A program made the translations under genes and the position numbers. The notes below the pieces were generated by a model. That model had not been told where the DNA came from. It did no database searches and saw nothing but the letters and a program-made list of their open reading frames with translations. Shown piece by piece: positions 17,303-26,131 of a stretch of DNA of 64,000 nucleotides. Each line of letters opens with the position of its first letter. The stretch's first letter is position 1. This stretch comes from Roseovarius mucosus (GTDB taxonomy: Bacteria; Pseudomonadota; Alphaproteobacteria; Rhodobacterales; Rhodobacteraceae): positions 744,001-808,000 of the forward strand of contig NZ_CP020474.1 in the NCBI RefSeq assembly GCF_002080415.1, read 5' to 3'.

Positions 17303-17521
17303 ATGCCCCAAGATCTCTGCCACAGCGCCAAAGCTCCAGCCCGCTCCCCGCAAGCCCCCGCGCTTGCCCCCATCGTGACCCTGCTGCTTGCCGCCTTGGT
17401 CGTCGCCGCTCTGGCCCCCGCGCCACCAGCCGAACACACCACGGCCCAGCCCCCCATACCCGAGGACTGGCACGGCAATGTCATGCGCTCGCATTGGACA
17501 GGCGCGGGACAGCCGCGTTAA
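17303..17521 (+). CDS. Small single-span membrane protein (72 aa), unknown
   Basis: Starts at an ATG with AAAAGGATC upstream. The product has a basic/polar N-terminus, a hydrophobic segment of about 20 residues (APIVTLLLAALVVAALAP) and a short Pro-rich tail. No family is recognised. It follows the diguanylate cyclase by 80 bp across an AT-rich stretch that could hold a promoter. Its stop codon overlaps the end of dddP on the other strand by 4 bp. Coding status rests on the ribosome-binding site and the membrane-protein-like composition. Confidence 0.5.
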   Translation: MPQDLCHSAKAPARSPQAPALAPIVTLLLAALVVAALAPAPPAEHTTAQPPIPEDWHGNVMRSHWTGAGQPR

Positions 17522-18861
17522 GCGGCCCCCATCAATGCCGCATCGAACGGATAGCGCGTCAGGTTCTCATAACCAGTCTCGGTGATGAGAACCTGATCCT
17601 CCAGCTTGATCGAGAAATCATTGCCCGCCTCGCTCACCAACGCCTCGACACAAAGCACCATACCGGGCTCCAGCGCGTAATCGAACGCACCCGCCACCGC
17701 CTTATCTGCATAGGCAACCAGCGGCCACTCATCGCACAGACCCACGCCATGCATCATGCAGCCGTATTTCTGCGCCTGATACTTCTCCTCCAGCCGGTGA
17801 CAGCCCGCGATCAACTCGGGGATCGTCACACCGGGCCGCAGCAGCGCCATATTCGCCTGAATATGCTCATGCGCGTGCTGCATGGCGGCCACCATATCGG
17901 GGCGCGGGCGCGCATCGCCGATCCACCAGGTCCGGCTGATATCGACACAAATGCCGTAACTGCCTATCAGATCGGTATCAAAGGCCACGATCTCGTTATT
18001 CTGCACAATGCGCGGCCCACATTCCTGAAACCACGGGTTCGTGCGCGGCCCACTCGCCAACAGGCGCGTCTCGATCCACTCACCGCCACGCCGGATATTC
18101 TCGGCATGCAGCACCGCCCAGATGTCATCCTCGCTGACCCCGCCCCCCGGCACCGCACGGCGGACAAACCGCTCCATCTCCGCCACCGCCGCCTCGCAGG
18201 CATGGCTCGCACAGCGCATGGCCTTGATCTCGTCGGGTCCCTTGATGGCGCGGGTCTTTTCCGTAACCTCCTCTCCTTCCATGATCGTCAGCCCCTGCGC
18301 CTCCAAGGCGCGCAGCCCGTGCAGCATCACCTTATCCACCGCCAGCCGCCGGTTGCCGGGGCAATGTTCCGCCAACAGCGCCGCCACATCGCGGGCAAAG
18401 ACATCAGCGGCCACATCCACCTTGTCGCCCCGGTCGAAATAGAACAGGTCCGCCCCCGACCGCGCCTCGCGCACCAGCGGATTGAACCGCGACAAGAACG
18501 GCGAATTCTTATAATCCCAGATCACCATATAGCCATCGGCACAGAGCAGCACGGCACGAAACGGGTTATGCGTGTTCCACAGCTGCATATTGGTGCTGTC
18601 GGTCGCATAGCGGATATTGAGCGGATCGAACATCAAAAGGCCCGCATAATCCCGCGCTCCAATCGCCGCCGTCAGACGCTTCCATCGAAACTGCCGCATT
18701 GCCGGCAGGTCCGGCAGCTCCAGCCCCGCCGCCGCCCATTCGCCGTAAGCCAGCTGTGTGGGACCAATCTCCACCCGGTCGGCGTCATTGGGCGTGCCAT
18801 CGCCCAGCGTCAGGCCACGGCTTGGATCGATCTTGCGGGTATCGCGGTAATGTCTGTTCAT
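17518..18861 (-). CDS. dddP: DMSP lyase DddP
   Basis: Cleaves dimethylsulfoniopropionate to dimethyl sulfide and acrylate. It is a 447-aa member of the M24 (creatinase/aminopeptidase P) fold that works as a lyase, not a peptidase. All six metal-binding residues described for roseobacter DddP are at the same positions here: Asp295, Asp297, Asp307, His371, Glu406 and Glu421. Long stretches such as MFDPLNIRYATDSTNMQLWN and HGVGLCDEWPLVAY match what I know of Roseovarius DddP. No DMSP transporter or acrylate-handling genes lie next to it. The gene appears monocistronic. Confidence 0.95.
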   Translation of the reverse strand: MNRHYRDTRKIDPSRGLTLGDGTPNDADRVEIGPTQLAYGEWAAAGLELPDLPAMRQFRWKRLTAAIGARDYAGLLMFDPLNIRYATDSTNMQLWNTHNPFRAVLLCADGYMVIWDYKNSPFLSRFNPLVREARSGADLFYFDRGDKVDVAADVFARDVAALLAEHCPGNRRLAVDKVMLHGLRALEAQGLTIMEGEEVTEKTRAIKGPDEIKAMRCASHACEAAVAEMERFVRRAVPGGGVSEDDIWAVLHAENIRRGGEWIETRLLASGPRTNPWFQECGPRIVQNNEIVAFDTDLIGSYGICVDISRTWWIGDARPRPDMVAAMQHAHEHIQANMALLRPGVTIPELIAGCHRLEEKYQAQKYGCMMHGVGLCDEWPLVAYADKAVAGAFDYALEPGMVLCVEALVSEAGNDFSIKLEDQVLITETGYENLTRYPFDAALMGAA

Positions 18862-19039
18862 CGGCAGGTCCTCCGATCCTCAGACTGTGACCGGTCCCCC
18901 GCCTTGGCGCGCTCAGCGGCGACATCGCCGATGGTCGCATTTGGTGCGGGAACCGGGCGGTCGGTGGGTTATCGGCATGGCGTGCTCCTCTGCGGCCTCA
19001 TGCACCCACCCTGCCGGGCAAAGGTTAACATCAGGTTCA

Positions 19040-19061
19040 CGCGCCGGAAAAAACCGGCGCG
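19040..19061. repeat. GC-rich palindrome in the dddP-hemE spacer
   Basis: Perfect 8-bp arms CGCGCCGG / CCGGCGCG around AAAAAA. It sits in the 249-bp spacer 18862-19110, between the start of dddP and the end of hemE, which otherwise holds no gene. No T-tract follows on either strand. Confidence 0.5.
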
Positions 19062-19092
19062 CCGCCCGCGAGCTTACAAAATCGCCATGCAA

Positions 19093-19111
19093 ACCTTACG
19101 TTTTGTAAGGT
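19093..19111 (-). terminator. Weak hairpin at the hemE stop codon
   Basis: On the minus strand ACCTTAC-AAAAC-GTAAGGT folds into a 7-bp stem immediately after the hemE stop. It is followed by TTGC rather than a T run, so termination efficiency is doubtful. Confidence 0.35.
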
Positions 19112-20145
19112 CAGCCGCCCCGCACCGTGTCGATCATCAGCTGCACATTGTCGGGGTTCGCATCGGGCGTGATGCCATGACCAAGATTGAAAATATGCGG
19201 CCCCTTGGCAAAAGCATCGACAATGGCACGGGTCTCACGCACCAGCGCCTCACCCCCCGTAACCATATGGGAAGACTTGAGATTCCCCTGAACGCAGCCG
19301 TCTTTTTGCACATTCTCCGCCGCCCATTGAGCGCTCACCGAATCATCCACGGCAACACAATCTGCCCCGGTTTTCGCGTGGAATCCCCGATAGTTATCGC
19401 CCGCTTCCCGTGGGAAGGCGATGATCGGAATCCCCGGATGCCGCGCTTTCAACTCGGAAATGATCCGCTTGGCCGGTGCGACCGCATAGTTTTCGAAATC
19501 ATCACCTTTCAGCGACCCGGCCCAACTGTCAAAGAGCTTGATCACCTCCGCCCCAGCCTCAATCTGGGCCGACAGATATTCAATCGTGCCTTCGGTCAAC
19601 CGCTCGATGATCCCCTCAAAAACCTCTTTGTTTTCAGCCTTCAGCGCATGGGCAGGCCCCTGATCCGGGGTGCCGCGCCCGGCGATCATATAGGTCGCCA
19701 CCGTCCAGGGCGCGCCCGCGAATCCAATCAGCGTCGTTTCCTTCGGCAAGGCCCCGGCAAGGTTGCGCACAGTCTGATACACAGGATTTAATGTTTCGTG
19801 AATTTCCGCCACGGGCTTCAGTTTTTCCAATCCCGCCCGATCCGTGATCGTCGAGAGCCGCGGCCCTTCCCCCGTCACAAACCACAAATCCGCCCCAAGC
19901 GCCTGTGGCAAAAGCAGAATATCGGCAAACAGGATCGCTGCATCAAACCCGTATCTGCGGATCGGCTGCAAGGTAACTTCGGTCGCCAAGTCACTGTTAT
20001 AACACAAGGAAAGGAAATCGCCCGCCTCTTCCCGTGTCGCCCGATATTCTGGCAAATAGCGTCCCGCCTGCCGCATCATCCAAATCGGTGGTGTGGGCAG
20101 GGTTTCCCCTGCGAGGGCTCTCAGAATGGTCTTTTGCGCGGGCAT
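19111..20145 (-). CDS. hemE: Uroporphyrinogen decarboxylase
   Basis: Converts uroporphyrinogen III to coproporphyrinogen III in heme (and, where present, bacteriochlorophyll) synthesis; 344 aa, cytoplasmic. The N-terminal substrate-binding motif [17 protein letters not shown], the catalytic-Asp region [18 protein letters not shown] and [13 protein letters not shown] are present. The ATG at 20145 was chosen over an upstream in-frame start because GGAGGA lies 6 nt before it. The gene is divergent from hemC, and a 7-bp inverted repeat lies between the two starts. Confidence 0.97.
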   Translation of the reverse strand: MPAQKTILRALAGETLPTPPIWMMRQAGRYLPEYRATREEAGDFLSLCYNSDLATEVTLQPIRRYGFDAAILFADILLLPQALGADLWFVTGEGPRLSTITDRAGLEKLKPVAEIHETLNPVYQTVRNLAGALPKETTLIGFAGAPWTVATYMIAGRGTPDQGPAHALKAENKEVFEGIIERLTEGTIEYLSAQIEAGAEVIKLFDSWAGSLKGDDFENYAVAPAKRIISELKARHPGIPIIAFPREAGDNYRGFHAKTGADCVAVDDSVSAQWAAENVQKDGCVQGNLKSSHMVTGGEALVRETRAIVDAFAKGPHIFNLGHGITPDANPDNVQLMIDTVRGG

Positions 20146-20172
20146 CTTATCCTCCGTTTTGCCTGTGGTCGC

Positions 20173-20194
20173 CTTGACACTTCCAGATGTCAAG
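20173..20194. promoter_or_regulatory. Inverted repeat in the hemE-hemC divergent promoter region
   Basis: CTTGACA and TGTCAAG form perfect 7-bp arms separated by 8 nt. The position between two divergent heme genes suggests an operator. TTGACA is also a sigma-70 -35 consensus on both strands, so the repeat could simply mark two overlapping promoters. Confidence 0.4.
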
Positions 20195-20239
20195 CGTCAG
20201 GCGCTTGCCACGTCGCTTTGTCACGTCTAAACCTGCGCC

Positions 20240-21187
20240 ATGACACGTGATTTGCCCACCCCGTCCCACCCGCTCAAGATCGGCACCCGCGGATCGCCCT
20301 TGGCGCTTGCGCAGGCCTTCGAGACGCGCGCGCGTCTTGGCGCAGCCTTTGACCTGCCGGAAGAAGCCTTTGAAATCGTTGTTATAAAAACAACGGGCGA
20401 TCAGATCATCGACCGCCCCTTGAAGGAGATCGGCGGCAAAGGGCTGTTCACCCGAGAGATTGAACAGGCGATGCTGACCGGCGACATCGACATCGCCGTC
20501 CACTCGATGAAGGACATGCCCGTCCTGCAACCCGAAGGCCTCTTGCTCGACACCTACCTGCCCCGAGAGGACGTGCGCGATGCATTTGTGTCGCCCACCG
20601 TGGCCTCTTTGGCCGATTTGCCTGCAGGCTCCCTCGTCGGCACCTCGTCCTTGCGGCGCAAAGCCCAAGTTTTGGTCGCCTACCCGCATCTCGAGGTCGT
20701 CGAATTTCGCGGTAACGTGCAGACAAGATTGAAGAAATTAGAGGATGGTGTGGCTGCCTGCACGTTCCTTGCCATGGCGGGGCTCAACCGTCTTGGCCGC
20801 TCCGAGGTCGCCACCTGCGCCATCGACGCCGACGTGATGTTGCCCGCTGTGGCCCAGGGTGCCATCGGCATCGAACGCCGCGCCGATGATACCCGCGCCG
20901 CCGAAATGCTGGCCGCCATTCACCACAAGGAAACCGGCCAACGCCTTGTTTCAGAACGGGCTTTTCTTGCTGCCCTTGATGGTTCTTGCGAGACGCCGAT
21001 TGCCGGTCTGGCAGAACTCAACGGCACCACCCTGCGCCTGCGCGGCGAAATCCTGCGCCCCGATGGCAGCGAGAGCCTGACAGACGATCAATCCGCCCCG
21101 ATCGAGGATGGGGCCGAACTTGGCCGCGCCATGGCCGCGAAACTGCTTGCGCAGGCTGGTTCGGGATTTTTTGATTGGCGCAGCTAA
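20240..21187 (+). CDS. hemC: Porphobilinogen deaminase (hydroxymethylbilane synthase)
   Basis: Polymerises four porphobilinogen units to hydroxymethylbilane using a covalently bound dipyrromethane cofactor; 315 aa. The cofactor-anchoring Cys250 is in the GSCETP motif. The N-terminal GTRGSPLALAQ, HSMKDMP and the arginine-rich GTSSLRRKAQ and FRGNVQTRL segments that hold substrate carboxylates are intact. It ends 1 bp from the stop of the convergent FAD-linked oxidase. Confidence 0.97.
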   Translation: MTRDLPTPSHPLKIGTRGSPLALAQAFETRARLGAAFDLPEEAFEIVVIKTTGDQIIDRPLKEIGGKGLFTREIEQAMLTGDIDIAVHSMKDMPVLQPEGLLLDTYLPREDVRDAFVSPTVASLADLPAGSLVGTSSLRRKAQVLVAYPHLEVVEFRGNVQTRLKKLEDGVAACTFLAMAGLNRLGRSEVATCAIDADVMLPAVAQGAIGIERRADDTRAAEMLAAIHHKETGQRLVSERAFLAALDGSCETPIAGLAELNGTTLRLRGEILRPDGSESLTDDQSAPIEDGAELGRAMAAKLLAQAGSGFFDWRS

Positions 21188-21188
21188 C

Positions 21189-22616
21189 CTATTGATCTGG
21201 AATTAACTTTCCGGGATTCATGATCCCGTTCGGATCCACCGCCGCCTTGATTGCGCGCATCATTGCAAGGGCGGCGGGGTCTTTGTGCTCCGCCATTGCG
21301 GGCAGTTTCGACAGGCCAATGCCATGTTCCGCCGAGAAACTGCCGCCAAGGGCGATCACTTCGCGCTCCACCGCCTCTTGCACCGCCCGGCAGAGCGCCG
21401 GATCCTCCCGCGAGGGCCAGCCGACATAGTGCAGATTGCCATCCCCCAGATGCGCCACGCCAGTGTTTTCTATATTGGGATCAAGGGCTTTGCTCACACT
21501 CTCAATGCGCGCGATCAACTCTTCCATCCGGTCCGTTGCAACAGCGATGTCATTCTCGACCACCGGTTTGCGCACCCGCAAGATCTGCGCCGAGGCCTCG
21601 CGCCGGGCCCAGATTTCCGCCCGCTGCGCCTCGCTCTGCGCTACGACCGCGTCGAGAATCAGCCCTTCGTCGTAAAACCCCGCCAGAACCGCCTCGAGAT
21701 GCGCGCAAATTGGCACAGCCCCTGCGGCATCCGGTGTCACATCCCGCGGCGCCCGCGCACCTAACTCGACCAAGACATTGACATCATGGGCTTTTTCAAA
21801 TGGCGGTCGCATCTGTGGAAACCGCTGCAACAGCGCCGCCAAAAACGACCGCGGCATATATTCAAACGCCTCCACCGCACCGCCTGTCTCATCTTGCAAC
21901 CGATTGAGCAGCCGCAACGCCACCCCAACCGATGGCACCGCCACCATTGCCGTCGCATAGGCCTTGGGGCGCGGAAAAAGTTTCAGCACCGCCGCCGTGA
22001 TAATTCCAAGCGTGCCTTCGGCCCCGATCATCAGATGGCGCAGGTCATAGCCCGAATTGTTCTTGTGGAGCGCACTCATCAAATTCATCACATCGCCAGT
22101 GGGCGTGACCACTTCCAGTCCCAAACACAAATCGCGTGTAGTGCCATAGCGCAGCACATTCGAGCCGCCCGCATTGGTCGAGAGCACGCCGCCCACCATC
22201 GCCGATCCGCGCGCCCCGAAACTCAGCGGAAAAATCAGGTCTTGCTCTGCCGCCGCCGCGTGCAACGTCGCAAGGATCACCCCGGCCTCCACCACCGCCA
22301 CGCGCGCCTCTGCACGGATCTCGCGGATGGCCGACATCCGGTCCAACGACAGCATCAGCGCGCTGTCTGCCACCGTTCCTTTGACAAGGTTGGTATTGCC
22401 AGACACCGGTACAATCGGCACGCGCCGCGCATTGGCCAGCCGTACCACTGCCGCAACCTCGCCCGTCGTGGCAGGCCGCACCACCGCCAGAGGGCTCCAC
22501 TGGGTCAGCCCCGGCCAATCCTGCGACCACCGCGCGGCCTCTGCGCCGGTTGCCACATACGCCGGGCCAACAATCGCGGTGATCTCGTTCAGAATTGCGG
22601 GGTTACTACCTGTCAT
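21189..22616 (-). CDS. FAD-linked oxidase (2-hydroxyacid dehydrogenase type)
   Basis: A flavoprotein of about 475 aa from the VAO/GlcD family. The FAD-binding PCMH domain shows PVSGNTNLVKG, LSTNAGGSNVLRYG, LHKNNSGYDLRHL and GAEGTLGIIT. The C-terminal domain shows the metal-site motifs VAHLGDGNLHY and SFSAEHGIG. This set is shared by D-lactate, glycolate and D-2-hydroxyglutarate dehydrogenases, and I cannot decide between them. No electron-transfer partner is adjacent. The start at 22616 (MTGSNPAI) is a choice; an ATG four codons upstream is equally possible, as neither has a clear ribosome-binding site. Confidence 0.9.
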   Translation of the reverse strand: MTGSNPAILNEITAIVGPAYVATGAEAARWSQDWPGLTQWSPLAVVRPATTGEVAAVVRLANARRVPIVPVSGNTNLVKGTVADSALMLSLDRMSAIREIRAEARVAVVEAGVILATLHAAAAEQDLIFPLSFGARGSAMVGGVLSTNAGGSNVLRYGTTRDLCLGLEVVTPTGDVMNLMSALHKNNSGYDLRHLMIGAEGTLGIITAAVLKLFPRPKAYATAMVAVPSVGVALRLLNRLQDETGGAVEAFEYMPRSFLAALLQRFPQMRPPFEKAHDVNVLVELGARAPRDVTPDAAGAVPICAHLEAVLAGFYDEGLILDAVVAQSEAQRAEIWARREASAQILRVRKPVVENDIAVATDRMEELIARIESVSKALDPNIENTGVAHLGDGNLHYVGWPSREDPALCRAVQEAVEREVIALGGSFSAEHGIGLSKLPAMAEHKDPAALAMMRAIKAAVDPNGIMNPGKLIPDQ

Positions 22617-22719
22617 GGCAAGGATCATGAAACAAAGACCGCCCCTCTACAAGTGCGCCAATCCCGGCATTTTCGCCCTTGACGCTTGGCGCGGGCTGTC
22701 TTACCTAGCCGCACGGTTT

Positions 22720-22796
22720 GGCGGAGTAGCTCAGTTGGTTAGAGCAGCGGAATCATAATCCGCGTGTCGGGGGTTCGAGTCCCTCCTCCGCTACCA
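22720..22796 (+). tRNA. tRNA-Met (CAT), elongator type
   Basis: A 77-nt cloverleaf with encoded CCA. The anticodon stem GCGGA/TCCGC encloses loop ATCATAA (anticodon CAT). The acceptor starts GGCGGAG, so it lacks the C1-A72 mismatch of initiator tRNA. Ile-CAT is less likely because the arms match the elongator Met pattern of alphaproteobacteria. Confidence 0.93.
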
Positions 22797-22904
22797 TTAT
22801 CCCCCACAAGCGCTATGCACGATCGCAAAAACGCCGCGCGATTTGGTCTTGGCATCGAACCGCAAGCTGCTAGCCTGCGCCAGGTTCAAACGAAAGGCGC
22901 AGGC

Positions 22905-23510
22905 ATGCCCCCACCCCTCAACACCATTCCCGCCCGCCGCGGCAAGGCCACGCGCCTGAACGCCGGAGAGGCCATTCGCATCATCAACACCCATGGCGCG
23001 CAAGTGGTGGATACCTGGGCCTTCAGCGCCGATGACATGGGCGAATTCATGTCGATGGAGCATATTCGCCCCACCCTTGGCCGCATCTTTCCGACAGCGG
23101 GCGATGCGCTTGTAACGAACCGCCGCCGTCCGATCCTGATGTTCGAAGAAGACAGCTCTCCGGGCCGCCACGATACCTTGATTGCCGCCTGCGATGATTA
23201 CCGCTACGGCCTATTGGGCTGCACCGACTATCACGACAATTGCACCGACAACCTGCACGCCGCCCTGCGCCAACTGGGCCTCAGCAGCCCCGAAACCCCC
23301 AGTCCTCTGAATCTCTGGATGAACATCCCCGTCGATGCAGCGGGGCACACCTCTTGGGGCACACCGCTCAGCAAGCCGGGCGATCACGTGGTGCTGCGCG
23401 CGGTGATGGATTGCGTCGTGGCCATGTCAGCCTGCCCACAGGACATCCTGCCGATCAACGGGGCCGCCTGCGTGCCGACCGAGGCGCATTTCGAGATCGT
23501 GGGACGATAA
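22905..23510 (+). CDS. DUF1989 (urea carboxylase-associated type) protein
   Basis: A 201-aa protein of the DUF1989 family, whose members accompany urea carboxylase and allophanate enzymes. Typical segments are GEAIRIINTHGAQVVDTWAF, the metal-type Cys/Asp cluster GCTDYHDNCTDN, LNLWMNIPVDAAGH and the C-terminal MSACPQDILPINGA. No urea-carboxylase genes are beside it, so the role is open. The ATG at 22905 follows GAAAGGCGCAGGC; longer in-frame starts would run into tRNA-Met. Confidence 0.88.
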   Translation: MPPPLNTIPARRGKATRLNAGEAIRIINTHGAQVVDTWAFSADDMGEFMSMEHIRPTLGRIFPTAGDALVTNRRRPILMFEEDSSPGRHDTLIAACDDYRYGLLGCTDYHDNCTDNLHAALRQLGLSSPETPSPLNLWMNIPVDAAGHTSWGTPLSKPGDHVVLRAVMDCVVAMSACPQDILPINGAACVPTEAHFEIVGR

Positions 23511-23562
23511 CGGAATAGGGGCATCGAGCTAAGCAGTTACACCTGCCTCGGCCCCCGATGCC

Positions 23563-24417
23563 TTACCGCAGCAACACAACCGGCACCTTGCACGACCGAA
23601 CCATCTCGGTCGTGGTCGAGCCGATGATCAGGCTGCGGATGCGGCTGTGCCCATAGGCACCCATCACCACCATATCGAAACCGGCCTCGTCCACCAGCTT
23701 GCCAAGCGCGCTCTCCGGCTGACCGGTCACAACATCGGTCTCCGCCTGAATGCCCGCCGCCGCCAACAGCGCGCGGGCATCCTCCAGGCCCTTCTTGGCC
23801 TCAGGCGTGGCCGTGCCCACCGTCACCACATGCACCCTCAGCCCGACAAAAAGCGGGCTGCGCGCGATGTGATCCACCGCTTTCATCGCAGAGGTGCCGC
23901 CATCATAGGCCAGCAACACCTTCTCGATGGGTCGAAACGCACGCGCCGCGACAAACACCGGCTTGTGACAGGCGCGCACGATCCGCTCTAGGTTCGATCC
24001 CAGATGCCCCTTGGCGAAATCCGCCGCCTCGCCCCGCTTGCCGATCAGGATGACGCGCGCCTCATGTTCGACCTCGGCGACAGTCTCGACAATATCGCCA
24101 TGACGCAGCCGCGTGGTGATCTCCGTCACGCCCGCCGCCTCCAGCAGGGCGCGCGCATCCTCCAGAATGGCCCGCCCCCGGTGGGCCACCAACTTGGCCC
24201 GCTGCGAATCCAGCGCCGCCAACTCCTCTAACAGGGCCGTGCGCGCACCCAGACGGATCGACCCCGAGAGGTCAGAGGTCTCGGCCCCCTCGCGTCGCCC
24301 AAGCACATGCAACACCTCCACCGGCGCCCCCGTGCGCTGTGCAATCCAGGCCGCATGGTCACAGACCGAGGCTGAATACATCGAGCCATCCACCAAGGCG
24401 ATGATCTTGTCTGCCAT
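23563..24417 (-). CDS. Tandem universal stress protein (UspA family)
   Basis: A 284-aa cytoplasmic protein with two Usp domains, beginning MADKIIALVDGSMYSASVCD and, in the second half, KVLLAYDGGTSAMKAVD. The C-terminal ATP-binding signature G-x2-G-x9-G-(S/T) is seen as MGAYGHSRIRSLIIGSTTTEM. The first domain has a less regular version (GKRGEAADFAKGHLGSN). The gene starts 14 bp after the SulP transporter on the same strand, with AAGGAT ahead of the ATG, so they form a two-gene operon. It probably reports energy state or stress to the transporter; this is inference from the pairing. Confidence 0.93.
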   Translation of the reverse strand: MADKIIALVDGSMYSASVCDHAAWIAQRTGAPVEVLHVLGRREGAETSDLSGSIRLGARTALLEELAALDSQRAKLVAHRGRAILEDARALLEAAGVTEITTRLRHGDIVETVAEVEHEARVILIGKRGEAADFAKGHLGSNLERIVRACHKPVFVAARAFRPIEKVLLAYDGGTSAMKAVDHIARSPLFVGLRVHVVTVGTATPEAKKGLEDARALLAAAGIQAETDVVTGQPESALGKLVDEAGFDMVVMGAYGHSRIRSLIIGSTTTEMVRSCKVPVVLLR

Positions 24418-24431
24418 GTCTCTATCCTTCC

Positions 24432-25922
24432 TCAATGTGCCATCAGCTTGTCGATGGCCCCCGGCTTGTCATGCTCGGCCAGCCTGTCCACGAGGGTCTC
24501 AGAGGCCGTGTTCATACCCCGGATTTCCACCTCGGCCCCATCCCGGCGGAACTTGAGCACCGCCATATCCAGCGCCTGAACCGACGAAATATCCCAGATA
24601 TGCGCGGCGCTCACATCAATCACGACCCTCTCCAACGCCTCACGGAAATCAAATGCATTCATGAAATCTTCAACCGAGCCATAGAATAACTGCCCCTCGA
24701 CCCGGTAGATCCGTTCGCGCCCATCCTTGGAAATCTCAGAGGTCACACGGAACAGTTGCGCAATCTTGGCGGCAAAGAAGATGCCAGACAAGAGCACCCC
24801 CACCAGCACGCCAATCGCGAGGTTATGGGTATAGACCACCGTCACAACGGTGGCGATCATCACCACCGAGGACGAGCGCGGATGCTCGCGCAGGTTCTTG
24901 ATCGACGACCACGAAAACGTGCCCACCGATACCATGATCATGATTGCGACCAAGGCCGGCATCGGAATGAGACTGACAAGATCACCTAACCCCACCACAA
25001 GGATCAGCAAAAACAGCCCCGCGACAAAGCTCGACAGCCGCCCACGCCCACCAGATTTGACGTTGATGATGGATTGGCCGATCATCGCGCATCCCGCCAT
25101 CCCGCCGATAAAGCCGGTGGCGGTATTGGCAATGCCCTGCCCCACCATCTCTTGGCTGCGGTTGGATTTGGTATCGGTCAGATCATCGACGATGTTTTGT
25201 GTCATCAGGCTTTCCAGCAGGCCCACAACCGCCACCGCCACCGAATAAGGCAGGATGATCATCAGGGTCTCAAAGCTGAGCGGGATGTCCGGGATCAAGA
25301 ACACCGGCAGCGTATCGGGCAGCGCGCCCATATCCCCCACCGTGCGCACATCAAGGCCAAGGGTCAGGGTCAGCGCCGTCAACACGATGATCGTCACCAG
25401 CGGCGACGGCACCGCCTTGGTTACAAGCGGGAAAAGATAGATAATCCCCAGCCCCGCCGCCACCAGAACATAGGTGATCCACGTCACCGACCTTGGGTCC
25501 AGTTCCGGCAATTGCGCCATAAAGATCAGAATGGCCAGCGCATTGACGAAGCCGGTCATCACCGATTTCGACACATAGCGCATCACGAACCCCAGCCGCA
25601 GCACCCCCATTCCGATCTGGATAAGCCCCGCCAGAACCGTTGCCGCCAGCAGATATTCCAGCCCGTGATCGCGCACCAACGTCACCATCAGCACCGCCGT
25701 CGCCGCCGTGGCCGCCGAAATCATACCGGGCCGCCCACCCGTGATCGCCGTGATCACCGCAATCGAGAAACTCGCATAAAGCCCAACTTTGGGGTCCACG
25801 CCTGCTATGATCGAAAAGGCAATCGCTTCGGGGATCAGCGCCAGCGCCACCACCAGACCAGACAGCAAATCGCCCCGGATATTGCCAAACCATTGTGCCC
25901 GATAGGCATCTATTGAAATCAT
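24432..25922 (-). CDS. SulP-family inorganic anion transporter with STAS domain
   Basis: A 496-aa inner-membrane transporter. The N-terminal SulP core has roughly 10-12 hydrophobic segments and the signature [20 protein letters not shown] near residue 23. The cytoplasmic STAS domain occupies about residues 385-490 ([38 protein letters not shown]). SulP proteins carry sulfate, bicarbonate or other anions, and the sequence does not settle which. No carbonic anhydrase gene is adjacent. Linked with the universal stress protein downstream. Confidence 0.92.
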   Translation of the reverse strand: MISIDAYRAQWFGNIRGDLLSGLVVALALIPEAIAFSIIAGVDPKVGLYASFSIAVITAITGGRPGMISAATAATAVLMVTLVRDHGLEYLLAATVLAGLIQIGMGVLRLGFVMRYVSKSVMTGFVNALAILIFMAQLPELDPRSVTWITYVLVAAGLGIIYLFPLVTKAVPSPLVTIIVLTALTLTLGLDVRTVGDMGALPDTLPVFLIPDIPLSFETLMIILPYSVAVAVVGLLESLMTQNIVDDLTDTKSNRSQEMVGQGIANTATGFIGGMAGCAMIGQSIINVKSGGRGRLSSFVAGLFLLILVVGLGDLVSLIPMPALVAIMIMVSVGTFSWSSIKNLREHPRSSSVVMIATVVTVVYTHNLAIGVLVGVLLSGIFFAAKIAQLFRVTSEISKDGRERIYRVEGQLFYGSVEDFMNAFDFREALERVVIDVSAAHIWDISSVQALDMAVLKFRRDGAEVEIRGMNTASETLVDRLAEHDKPGAIDKLMAH

Positions 25923-26131
25923 GTAAATCCGTCCCTGATCCGGCCAGCCATAACCGGCCCGATGACGCGCTTGAGAGCTTTAGATGATCCGGCGGATAGG
26001 CGGCCGGAAGAGCCATCCGGGGATTGCACCCGAAATCCATGCGATTAGGTCGCGGATTTAACCGACGCAGGCTCGAATGCCAAGCCATTTCCGCCGCAAT
26101 GCAGCAAGTCGCACCGGCGCGTGCCGCAGCC

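Noticed and set aside
17494..19791. Open frame of about 765 codons on the plus strand across dddP and hemE
   Set aside because: Runs through two unrelated conserved genes on the other strand and has no recognisable domain.
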